NCBI GenBank assembly: GCA_025463005.1
Contig: JAOAPR010000042.1
Coordinates: 31,058 to 95,057 of the forward strand
Length of the DNA: 64,000 nucleotides
From: Bryobacterales bacterium
GTDB taxonomy: Bacteria > Acidobacteriota > Terriglobia > Bryobacterales > Bryobacteraceae
Reading direction: 5' to 3'
In this document: positions 51,423 through 58,645 of the stretch, piece after piece
Layout of the letters: every line of letters starts with the position of its first letter
Numbering within the stretch: the stretch's first letter is position 1
Notes under the pieces: model-generated
Seen by the model: the letters and a program-made list of their open reading frames with translations, nothing else
Told to the model about the DNA's origin: nothing
Database searches by the model: none
Program-made: the position numbers and the translations under genes

Positions 51423-51677
51423 TTAATGGGGCAAACCGCGGTCGTCGTATAGTAGCGTCGCGTGATCGCCAGAGGAGACTGGTTTCCTAATGTGCGCGGC
51501 GCAGCGCTTTCCGATTGCGAGCAGCTGATCTTTCAAGGCAGGTTTTCGCCGGCTTCTTTCACGCGCGAGTTCATGCTGTACCGCGTCCAGAACCGCGCGC
51601 GTCACAGATACGTCCCGCAGGCGCGCTAGCTCGGACGCCAGTCGATGGACTTCGGGATTCTTGATATTAAGCGCCAT
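51423..51677 (-). CDS. vapB: VapB-type antitoxin (Rv0623-like)
   Basis: An 84-residue antitoxin: N-terminal DNA-binding part ALNIKNPEVHRLASELARL as in the Rv0623-like family, a basic middle (RERSRRKP), and a C-terminal part expected to block VapC. It begins ATG at 51677, only 2 bases after a 16-base palindrome, so the mRNA is likely leaderless or nearly so and autorepressed. No Shine-Dalgarno site is visible. Confidence 0.87.
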   Translation of the reverse strand: MALNIKNPEVHRLASELARLRDVSVTRAVLDAVQHELARERSRRKPALKDQLLAIGKRCAAHIRKPVSSGDHATLLYDDRGLPH

Positions 51678-51679
51678 AT

Positions 51680-51717
51680 TTCTACCATGGTAGAACGTCT
51701 AAGCAGTATTCTACCAT
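51680..51717. promoter_or_regulatory. Palindromic operator of vapBC with a second half-site
   Basis: TTCTACCATGGTAGAA (51680-51695) is a perfect 16-base palindrome ending 2 bases before the vapB ATG. The half-site TTCTACCAT repeats at 51709-51717, 29 bases further upstream. VapB-VapC complexes typically bind such repeats to repress their own promoter. The half-site touches the stop of the secreted protein gene. Confidence 0.8.
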
Positions 51718-52274
51718 CATTCCCGCGCCTGATGCACCCGCTCGAAGTCCGCACCCAATTGCCGCGTGATTTTATCCGCCACATCCGCGCTCGCGCCGCG
51801 GAATTTCGCGCCGTTGCTTTCCTGGGTAGTGGACCAGATCACGTCGCCATCCTTATTCACCAAACGGACCGTGGCCATCGCTTCGTGTTTACGCTCATGG
51901 ATATCGGTGGATTCCTTATCGCCGACGCTGACACTGAGTGAGCGCGCGCCACTCGAAGCCCGGCTGGAGCGCGAACCGGTGCCCACACCGCTCCGAAGGT
52001 CCACACTGTCCGACGACGCGAACTGGTCGGTGTAGATCAGGTCCTCGGCAGCTCCGCGGAGAACGGCGTCGGCGCGCTCGGGATTCTCGGTCAACACGTA
52101 CAGCTTGGCTCCGTGGAGGCTCGCGATGAGCAGATCGCGCATTTGCGCGGCCGTTTCCCCGCCGGTTAAGCGGTCTACATAGATCCGTTTTATGCTCAAG
52201 AGCTGCTTCGATAAATCTTCCTGAGCGCGGGCCTGTACGGTCCACACCAACAGGAACAACACTATCGTTCTCAT
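51717..52274 (-). CDS. Secreted protein of unknown function (first of a pair, downstream)
   Basis: A 185-residue protein with a signal peptide (RTIVLFLLVWTVQARAQ). The body (QLLSIKRIYVDRLTGGETAA, LIASLHGAKLYVLTENPERA, DAVLRGAAEDLIY) resembles the CsgG/LpoB-like family that recognises small outer-membrane-linked proteins; TVRLVNKDGDVIWSTTQESN and ADKITRQLGADFE end the domain. A low-complexity Ser/Arg/Gly stretch lies near 93-118. It overlaps the next secreted gene upstream by 4 bases, so they work together or are made together. Confidence 0.68.
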   Translation of the reverse strand: MRTIVLFLLVWTVQARAQEDLSKQLLSIKRIYVDRLTGGETAAQMRDLLIASLHGAKLYVLTENPERADAVLRGAAEDLIYTDQFASSDSVDLRSGVGTGSRSSRASSGARSLSVSVGDKESTDIHERKHEAMATVRLVNKDGDVIWSTTQESNGAKFRGASADVADKITRQLGADFERVHQARE

Positions 52275-52720
52275 TGATTCCTCGCTTTGCGGGCCTGCTC
52301 ATCCTGATACTGGATTTTCAATCCGGTGCGCGCCTCCAGACCCGCCAGCGTCGATCGAATGCTGTTCTTGTCCACGCGAAACACCATCGCCTGCTGTTTG
52401 CCATCCTCGCCGCTGTAGCCGATGGTCAGGAAATGCTTGCGCGATTTGCTGAGCAAGAATACCGGCGAGATCACCAGCGCAAGCGCCAGACGCCGGTCGA
52501 CCTGCTGGCCGTACTCGACCAGGTTGACGCGGTCATAGGCCACCCGCGTTTGCGTCTTCCCCGCGTAGAACGCCAGATAGCGATCATCGGCGAGGACGAT
52601 GGATCCTTGTGTCCCGCCCGCGAGCTGCGCCGTACCGCCGACGTACTCGACACGTGTCTGGGCGGTCTGGGCCGCCGTCAGGCTCGCCAATCCCAGCAAC
52701 AGACAAGCAGTCATTCGCAT
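52271..52720 (-). CDS. Secreted protein of unknown function (second of a pair)
   Basis: A 149-residue protein with a signal peptide (MRMTACLLLGLASLTAAQT). The mature part is beta-rich (TRVEYVGGTAQLAGGTQGSI, YLAFYAGKTQTRVAYDRVNL) with one hydrophobic stretch (LALALVISPVFLLSKSRKHF) and a C-terminal lipid- or ligand-binding-like end (RSTLAGLEARTGLKIQY). Similar small proteins are frequent in Acidobacteria. Its stop overlaps the ATG of the CsgG-like gene. Confidence 0.65.
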   Translation of the reverse strand: MRMTACLLLGLASLTAAQTAQTRVEYVGGTAQLAGGTQGSIVLADDRYLAFYAGKTQTRVAYDRVNLVEYGQQVDRRLALALVISPVFLLSKSRKHFLTIGYSGEDGKQQAMVFRVDKNSIRSTLAGLEARTGLKIQYQDEQARKARNQ

Positions 52721-52788
52721 ACAAACTTAAGTCTGCGAAAGCGTTCAGAATTCTCAGGCCGGAATACACTGGAGATTAGGATCTCCCG

Positions 52789-53448
52789 ATGTTCGGCATG
52801 GATTCCTCTAAACTCCAAAGCAAGCAGATTCCTTCCCCGGAAGGCCGTGGCGAGGACGTGATCATCAGTCCGGACACACGCCGCGAGAATCGCATTCCAC
52901 CCCGCCAATCCCGCACGCTCAAGTGGCCTGTGCTGGATGCCTCCGGCGCCCCCTCCATTGACCTCGCGTCATGGCGATTCTCCATGGAAGGCGTGGTTGC
53001 CAAGCCTATCTCATGGAACTGGGAGGAGTTCCAAGCCCTTCCGCGAGTGAAGGTTTTCGCCGATTTCCACTGCGTCACGCGCTGGTCGAGACTCGGCAAC
53101 CTCTGGGAAGGCGTTTCCGTCCGGGAACTAGTGGATCGGGCCGGAGGCCTCCTGCGCAATGCGAGATTCGTTGTCGTGTACGGATACGATTTCGGCTGGA
53201 CCACGAACCTGCCGATGGAATATCTCCTCGCCGAGGACGCGCTGGTCGCCCTCACGCATGACGGCGAACCCATCACGGCCGAGCATGGTGGCCCTGCGCG
53301 GCTCATTGTCCCGCAGCTATACGCCTGGAAGAGCGCCAAGTGGGTGGCAGGAATCGAGTTTCGGGAAACCGATCGGGCCGGCTTTTGGGAAGAGAACGGC
53401 TACCACATGCGCGGCGATCCGTGGAGAGAAGAGCGTTTTGGGTCCTGA
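52789..53448 (+). CDS. Sulfite-oxidase-type molybdopterin oxidoreductase
   Basis: A 219-residue molybdopterin-binding domain protein of the sulfite oxidase/YedY fold. Cys95 in ADFHCVTRWSRLGNLWEGV should ligate molybdenum. EYLLAEDALVALTHDGEP, EHGGPARLIVPQLYAWKSAKWV and the closing GYHMRGDPWREER are family marks. There is no Tat signal, so unlike MsrP it appears cytosolic. The dimerisation domain of animal sulfite oxidase is lacking. Substrate unknown. Divergent from the secreted pair by 68 bases. Confidence 0.86.
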   Translation: MFGMDSSKLQSKQIPSPEGRGEDVIISPDTRRENRIPPRQSRTLKWPVLDASGAPSIDLASWRFSMEGVVAKPISWNWEEFQALPRVKVFADFHCVTRWSRLGNLWEGVSVRELVDRAGGLLRNARFVVVYGYDFGWTTNLPMEYLLAEDALVALTHDGEPITAEHGGPARLIVPQLYAWKSAKWVAGIEFRETDRAGFWEENGYHMRGDPWREERFGS

Positions 53449-53488
53449 ACGGGTAAAATAGCGTAAAGCTCCCAAGCTCAAACATCCT

Positions 53489-54643
53489 ATGCTTCGGCTC
53501 GCCGTGGTTACCCCTAATCCTCTTGCAGCCGATGCTATCGAGTTGCTTGCCCAGGAATCCGGGGCATTCCAGGTTTGTTACAAAGCCTCGCCGGTTCCTC
53601 CCGCCAAGGAAGTCGTGCGGATGCTATCGGTCCAGAATCCGGCCCTGGTACTTCTAGACCTGGGCGATTGGGCGGAAGCCTCCCGCCTTACTCAAGAAAT
53701 CCAGCATAACCAGCCGCGCGCCGTGATCGTCGGGTTCCGGCCGCGCTGGAATCGGTCCGAGCAGCTCACCTTCGAAGACGCCGGCATCCTGGACCTGCTG
53801 CATGAGCCTTTCTCGCCGGGGGATATCGAGGCCGGTACGTATGAAGCGATGCACCGGCGGTATCCGGTGACCCACCAGAACATCCTGGCGTTCATGCCGG
53901 CCAAGGCCGGAAGTGGATGCTCCACGGCGACGCTCCACCTGGCTGCTGCGATCGCGGCAACGGATAAAAAGGTTCTCCTGATCGAATGCGACCGCCGCTC
54001 CGGTCCTCTCTCGATCATGCTGAACCTGGAGCGCCACAGCGGGCTTCCGGAGGCGCTGGAACATCACGGCGAGATGAGCCCTCTGGAATGGCGGCAGGTA
54101 ACCGCGCAGCTCGCGCAGATGGACCTGTTGCTGGCGAATCCTACCCGCGGGAGCCGGCTCCCATCCTGGGCGGATTATTACCAACTGCTGCTGTTCGCAC
54201 AGAAACAGTACGATTGCATCGTGGTGGATCTGCCGGAAGTCATCAATCAGGCCACCGCTGAGTTCGTCCGAAATGCGCGGGCGGTGTTCGTGGTGTGCCA
54301 GCCCGAGATGCCTTCCGTCAAGCTGGCCAAGTTCCGGCGGACCGAGCTCGAGAGCTGCGAGATTCCAGCAGACCGGGTGAAGATATTGCTCAATCGCTGG
54401 GAGCGGGGCCGCTTGACGATCGAGAATATTGAGAAGATCGTCGAAGGGCCGGTGTTCGGGACGCTGCCCAACGATTACAAAGAAATCCGCAACGCGGTTC
54501 TGGAAACACGCCTGGCTGCTCCCAGCAGCTCATTCAATAAGGCGTGCCAGACGCTGGCCCGCACCGTCAGTAGTCTGGCGGAAGTGCCGCGCACCAGCCC
54601 CAAGTTCACACTGCTGAGGAAGCTGGGCGCGACCAACCCCTAG
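53489..54643 (+). CDS. CpaE/TadZ-like ATPase (second copy)
   Basis: A 384-residue paralogue of the protein at 25117. The N-terminal domain is receiver-like with a possible acceptor Asp57 in ALVLLDLGDWAEA. The ATPase domain has the P-loop MPAKAGSGCSTATLHL (136-151), with signature Lys139 and Cys144 in place of the P-loop Lys. LLIECDRRSGPLSIML holds an acidic switch residue, then CIVVDLPEVINQ, VFVVCQPEMPSV and GTLPNDYKEIRNAV. No Flp pilus genes surround it. The two copies share PAKAGSG and similar tails, so they derive from one gene. Confidence 0.82.
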   Translation: MLRLAVVTPNPLAADAIELLAQESGAFQVCYKASPVPPAKEVVRMLSVQNPALVLLDLGDWAEASRLTQEIQHNQPRAVIVGFRPRWNRSEQLTFEDAGILDLLHEPFSPGDIEAGTYEAMHRRYPVTHQNILAFMPAKAGSGCSTATLHLAAAIAATDKKVLLIECDRRSGPLSIMLNLERHSGLPEALEHHGEMSPLEWRQVTAQLAQMDLLLANPTRGSRLPSWADYYQLLLFAQKQYDCIVVDLPEVINQATAEFVRNARAVFVVCQPEMPSVKLAKFRRTELESCEIPADRVKILLNRWERGRLTIENIEKIVEGPVFGTLPNDYKEIRNAVLETRLAAPSSSFNKACQTLARTVSSLAEVPRTSPKFTLLRKLGATNP

Positions 54644-54658
54644 TTGTTCGTATCAAAC

Positions 54659-55522
54659 TCAGGCTAGAGCTTTTCCGTACAGCGCGAGCAAACGGCTCCA
54701 TGCCTTCTCGGCAAGAGGCTCACTGTAGACCCCCGAATCCGGTGGGCACCAGCCGTGCGCGGAGCCAGTGTAGACTTCGATTTCCGCAGGCAGGTTCGCC
54801 TTGGCGAACGTTTCTTTCAGAACGGTCTTCTCATTGGGAGACCGCATATCATCGTTTGCCGCAATGGCGATAAGGAACTGTGCCTTGGTCTTCGCCGCCT
54901 GCAGGTGCGGACTGTTCGGCATATCCGTCACGAGTCCGCCGCCATGAAAGGAACCGACTGCCCCGACGCGATCAGGCACGGCGGCCGCGGTACGAAACGC
55001 GATGGGGCCACCCATGCAATAACCCTGTGTGCCCACCTTCCGATTCTTGGCAACCGACGATTGCTGGTCCAGCCATCCGATGAACGCCTTCGCATCCGTC
55101 ATGTGCGTCGTCTCGTTCAAAGCTTGCGCGAGCGGCAACAGCTCCTGGATTGGGGTTGCGGCGCCCTTGGACGCGGTCGGGGCTGGCTGCTTACGGTAGA
55201 ACGGATTCACCACCAGCACCGAATAGCCCGATTCGGCGAGCCGTTTGCCCATCTGGCGGAACGCCGGCCGCAGCCCGAAGATGTCCGGCCACACGAGAAC
55301 CCCCGGAGCTGTGCCGCTCGCGGGATGCACGAAGTAGCAGTCCGCGGTGCCATCCGGCGTCTTCACGCTCACGTCCGATTCGGTTACGGTAACCGCGTTC
55401 GCGACTTGGGGCAGCATCATGGCGATGCCTGCTCCCAGCATGATGCCGAATTGCTTTCTTGTCACCAAACCGAGAGCCTCATACTGCTGCCGGTCGTCCT
55501 CAAAATGATCCTGATCGCACAT
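54659..55522 (-). CDS. Dienelactone-hydrolase family protein, exported
   Basis: A 287-residue alpha/beta hydrolase. A short N-terminal tail precedes a signal-like helix (TRKQFGIMLGAGIAMMLPQV, 21-40), probably Tat or Sec export. The triad is Cys169 in GTQGYCMGGPIAF, Asp224 or 225 in IAANDDMRSP and His256 in GSAHGWCPP, as in dienelactone hydrolases. Natural substrate unknown. ATG at 55522; convergent with the CpaE-like gene, 15 bases apart. Confidence 0.87.
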   Translation of the reverse strand: MCDQDHFEDDRQQYEALGLVTRKQFGIMLGAGIAMMLPQVANAVTVTESDVSVKTPDGTADCYFVHPASGTAPGVLVWPDIFGLRPAFRQMGKRLAESGYSVLVVNPFYRKQPAPTASKGAATPIQELLPLAQALNETTHMTDAKAFIGWLDQQSSVAKNRKVGTQGYCMGGPIAFRTAAAVPDRVGAVGSFHGGGLVTDMPNSPHLQAAKTKAQFLIAIAANDDMRSPNEKTVLKETFAKANLPAEIEVYTGSAHGWCPPDSGVYSEPLAEKAWSRLLALYGKALA

Positions 55523-55666
55523 ATTCGCTCCTTATCGACGCGGGGTTGCTTGGCAGACCGCACGCGTACTGGATATTCTATCTCCACTCGGTCTCCTGGT
55601 GGGCGCCTTCGACTCAAACTTGAAACGACCACCGAACCGCGGGCCACGGTATCCTGAAAGTACCCC

Positions 55667-56908
55667 ATGCAACAGGAAGTCGTCGAGGCCGAAGGCCACC
55701 TGATCGATTCGCATCTGATGGAGCAGATCTTCGATACGGTGGTCGAATACAACGGCAAATTTGAAGTGGAAGAGTTTCGCATCGGCCGCACCAATGCCGA
55801 CAAGTCCTACCTGCGGCTGCGCGTGGAAACACCGGACGAGGCGGACATGCAGCAGGTGCTCAGCCAACTGCTCGGGCTGGGCTGCAGCCCCGCCGATACG
55901 GGCAACGCCGAGCTCGGCACGGTGGAACGTGACTGCTGCGCTCCCGAGGATTTCTATTCCACCACCAACAATCGGACCCTGGTGCGGGTTGGCGGCCAAT
56001 GGGAGGAAGTGGAGAACCAGCGCATGGACGCGATGATCGTGATCGCCGGCGGTCGCGCGGCATGCCGCAGGCTGCGGGATCTGAAGAAGGGCGACCGCGT
56101 TGTGGTGGGCATGCACGGTATTCGCGTGGTTCCCGAATCCAAGGAGCGCGACCGCCTGGCGTTCGCCTTCATGAGCAATGAGATCTCGTCGGAGCGTCAG
56201 CTCGAGACCGCCGTCCGGCAAATTGCTTCCCTGATGCAGCAGACGCGCGCGGAAGGAAAAAAGATCCTCGTGGTGGCCGGTCCCGTGGTAGTGCATACGG
56301 GTGGAGTAGCTGCGCTGGCTAAGATGATCCAGGCTGGATGGGTGAACGGTCTGCTCGCCGGTAACGCACTCGGCGTGCACGATATCGAGTCCGCGCTGCT
56401 CGGCACATCGCTGGGTGTGCGCCAAAGCGACGGTCGGCAGGAGGAGCACGGACATCGCAACCACATGCGCGCCATCAACGGAATCTATCACGCAGGCGGC
56501 ATCGCCAAGGCGGTGGAGAGCGGCCGTCTGAAATCCGGCGTCATGTACGAATGCGTGAAGGCTGGCGTTCCCTTCGTGCTGGCCGGCAGCCTCCGCGACG
56601 ACGGTCCCCTGCCCGACACAATCACCGATATGAACAAGGCTCAGGACGCCTACGCCGAGCAACTGAAGGGCGCTGGATTGGTCCTCTGCCTGGGCTCGAT
56701 GCTGCACTCGATCGCCACCGGAAACATGCTGCCGAGCTGGGTGAAGATCGTTTGCGTCGATATCAACCCGGCAGTCGCGACCAAGGTCAGCGATCGGGGA
56801 ACCGGCCAAGCCGTCGGAGTCGTGACCGACGTCGGACAATTTCTGGGTTCGCTCGAACGGGCGCTGCCGCAGTCACACGCTCAAGCCCACGCAGAGGATT
56901 CGCGGTGA
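55667..56908 (+). CDS. LOR/SDH-domain protein, archaeal-type ornithine cyclodeaminase-like (TIGR00300)
   Basis: A 413-residue protein. The N-terminal ~110 residues form the LOR/SDH domain (VEAEGHLIDSHLMEQIFDTV, EFRIGRTNADKSYLRLRVE). The C-terminal domain is Rossmann-like: KKILVVAGPVVVHTGGVAAL, NGLLAGNALGVHDIESALLG, GHRNHMRAINGIYHAGGIA and CVDINPAVATKVSDRGTGQA. The same set occurs in archaeal proteins shown to be alternative ornithine cyclodeaminases and in the cyanobacterial ArgZ/AgrE C-terminal part. NAD would be the cofactor and ornithine to proline the likely reaction, but dihydrolases need the N-terminal module missing here. It overlaps queF by 4 bases. Confidence 0.82.
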   Translation: MQQEVVEAEGHLIDSHLMEQIFDTVVEYNGKFEVEEFRIGRTNADKSYLRLRVETPDEADMQQVLSQLLGLGCSPADTGNAELGTVERDCCAPEDFYSTTNNRTLVRVGGQWEEVENQRMDAMIVIAGGRAACRRLRDLKKGDRVVVGMHGIRVVPESKERDRLAFAFMSNEISSERQLETAVRQIASLMQQTRAEGKKILVVAGPVVVHTGGVAALAKMIQAGWVNGLLAGNALGVHDIESALLGTSLGVRQSDGRQEEHGHRNHMRAINGIYHAGGIAKAVESGRLKSGVMYECVKAGVPFVLAGSLRDDGPLPDTITDMNKAQDAYAEQLKGAGLVLCLGSMLHSIATGNMLPSWVKIVCVDINPAVATKVSDRGTGQAVGVVTDVGQFLGSLERALPQSHAQAHAEDSR

Positions 56909-57309
56909 AGCGGCAATATACCGACGAGCACGCCGCAGCGGGCGCGAAGGCCGCTCTGCCCGAAATCGAGACCTGGCCCAACCAATACCGAACCGGATAC
57001 GAGATCGAAATCGTGATGCCCGAATTCACGTCGATCTGTCCCAAGACCGGACTGCCGGATCACGGAACTTTAACACTGCGGTACGTACCTGACAAGTTAT
57101 GTCTAGAGCTGAAATCGCTCAAGATGTACACGCTGGCGTTCCGGAACCTGGGGATTTTTCAGGAGAACGTAGTGAATCGCATGCTCGCGGATGTGGTCAA
57201 ATGGGCACGGCCCATCTCCGCGACGCTAGAGGGCGACTTCACGCCCCGAGGCGGCATTTCATCGCGCATTACGGCAAAGTGGTCCCGGAGCTATAAGAAA
57301 CGTGACTGA
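56905..57309 (+). CDS. queF: NADPH-dependent 7-cyano-7-deazaguanine reductase
   Basis: A 134-residue QueF of the short (unimodular) type that reduces preQ0 to preQ1 on the path to queuosine in tRNA. Catalytic Cys45 and Asp52 are in EFTSICPKTGLPDHG; ELKSLKMYTLAFRNLGIFQEN carries the family helix and the His/Glu-binding side is short. The GTG at 56905 overlaps the previous stop (GTGA), and the gene overlaps the methyltransferase start by 8 bases. The other queuosine genes are not here. Confidence 0.93.
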   Translation: MKRQYTDEHAAAGAKAALPEIETWPNQYRTGYEIEIVMPEFTSICPKTGLPDHGTLTLRYVPDKLCLELKSLKMYTLAFRNLGIFQENVVNRMLADVVKWARPISATLEGDFTPRGGISSRITAKWSRSYKKRD

Positions 57310-58645
57310 CGAAGAGCTGACCGCGGCGATTCACGAGGTTCAGGAACGCGTCCGCTCGCGGGTTCCGCAAGGCTCGCTGGGCCTGGACGGCATTACCGCG
57401 GCCGATCTGATGCCGTTGGTCCACGCTCGCGACGCTGCTGAGGCGAAGGTGGCGGCGATCGGGACGGTGAACCCGCGTCCTCCAGGCTTCAAGAACTCGA
57501 TTGTCCAGAGTTTCAAGCGGTTTGTCTCACGCGCTCTTGATTGGCACGTGCGGGAACAGGTGGAGTTCAATCGAGCCACCATGGCGTGCGTTCAGGCGAC
57601 GCTGGAGGCCCTGACCGATGTAACCCGGGGTCTGGCGGCGCTGGCTGCGTATCATCAGGATCAACGGACGAATGCGGAGCAATGGCGCGCGGGGTTCGAG
57701 GAGCGTCGATCGGCCAGCGAGATTCATCTGCTGCGCACGGTGTCTGAGCTTCAATCGGCGTTCCATTTGCGCGCCAGCCTGATCGAGCAGAATTTCCGCG
57801 ATTCGGTTCGCCAGCAGCACGATGATTTCACCACTGAAATGGACGCGCGCACACTGGATATCCAGAAGCGGCTGTGGCAGGACATGGAAAGGGTCCGGGG
57901 CGAATATGACCGTCTGATCCATACGGAACTGCGGCTGCTCCGCCAGAGACATACGGGCGCGCCCGTTTCGGCCGCGGCACAGGCACAGGCGGTTCCACAA
58001 GACCAGCTCGATATCGATTGGATGCGCTTTGCGGAACAGTTTCGCGGATCAGAGGACTGGATTCGCGAGCAGCAGACGCGTTACGTCGCTCGTTTCGCGG
58101 GCGCTTCGGGCGCGGTTCTGGACGTCGGCTGCGGGCGCGGCGAATTCCTGGAAGCCGCGAAGTCCGCCGGCTTGCCGGCTCGTGGCGTGGACCAGAATCA
58201 AGAGTGCATCGCGCTTTGCCGGTCCAAGGGCCTGGAAGTTGAGCAAGGCGACATGTTCGAGTATGTAGAATCGCTCCCGGATGGGTCGCTGGGCGGCGCC
58301 TATTGCGCTCAGGTGGCCGAGCATCTTCCTCCGGCGGGCGTGCTTCGATTAGTGAAGCTGCTGTCGCAGAAGCTGCGACTAGGCGCGCTGGTGGCTATTG
58401 AGACGCCCAACCCGGAGTGCCTGGCGATCTTTGCGACGCATTTCTACATCGATCCGACTCACACGCGTCCGGTCCCGGCACCGCTGTTGCGTTTCTATCT
58501 CGAAGAGGCGGGGTTCGGGAGCGTCGAGATCGAGCGCCTGACTCCGGCGGTGGAGAGCATGCCGGCTTTGGCTCAATTGCCACCAGTGTTTCGGGACGCT
58601 TTCTTCGGTGGCCTAGACTACGCGATCTTTGCGCGGAAGCTGTAG
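57302..58645 (+). CDS. Methyltransferase with long N-terminal coiled-coil region
   Basis: A 447-residue protein. Residues ~80-220 are long, charged and helical (EQVEFNRATMACVQATLEAL, LLRTVSELQSAFHLRASLIE, RLWQDMERVRGEYDRLIHTE), probably a coiled coil. A class-I AdoMet methyltransferase domain follows: VLDVGCGRGEF (272-282), GVDQNQECIALC, GGAYCAQVAEHLPPAG and IETPNPECLAIF. The latter and FYIDPTHTRPVPAPLLRFY match WbdD-like O-antigen chain-capping methyltransferases. GTG at 57302. It converges, with a 33-base overlap, on a glycosyltransferase gene. Confidence 0.84.
   Translation: MTDEELTAAIHEVQERVRSRVPQGSLGLDGITAADLMPLVHARDAAEAKVAAIGTVNPRPPGFKNSIVQSFKRFVSRALDWHVREQVEFNRATMACVQATLEALTDVTRGLAALAAYHQDQRTNAEQWRAGFEERRSASEIHLLRTVSELQSAFHLRASLIEQNFRDSVRQQHDDFTTEMDARTLDIQKRLWQDMERVRGEYDRLIHTELRLLRQRHTGAPVSAAAQAQAVPQDQLDIDWMRFAEQFRGSEDWIREQQTRYVARFAGASGAVLDVGCGRGEFLEAAKSAGLPARGVDQNQECIALCRSKGLEVEQGDMFEYVESLPDGSLGGAYCAQVAEHLPPAGVLRLVKLLSQKLRLGALVAIETPNPECLAIFATHFYIDPTHTRPVPAPLLRFYLEEAGFGSVEIERLTPAVESMPALAQLPPVFRDAFFGGLDYAIFARKL

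Noticed and set aside
55532..56839. 435-codon minus-strand open frame
   Set aside because: Antisense to the LOR/SDH gene, which has clear family motifs.
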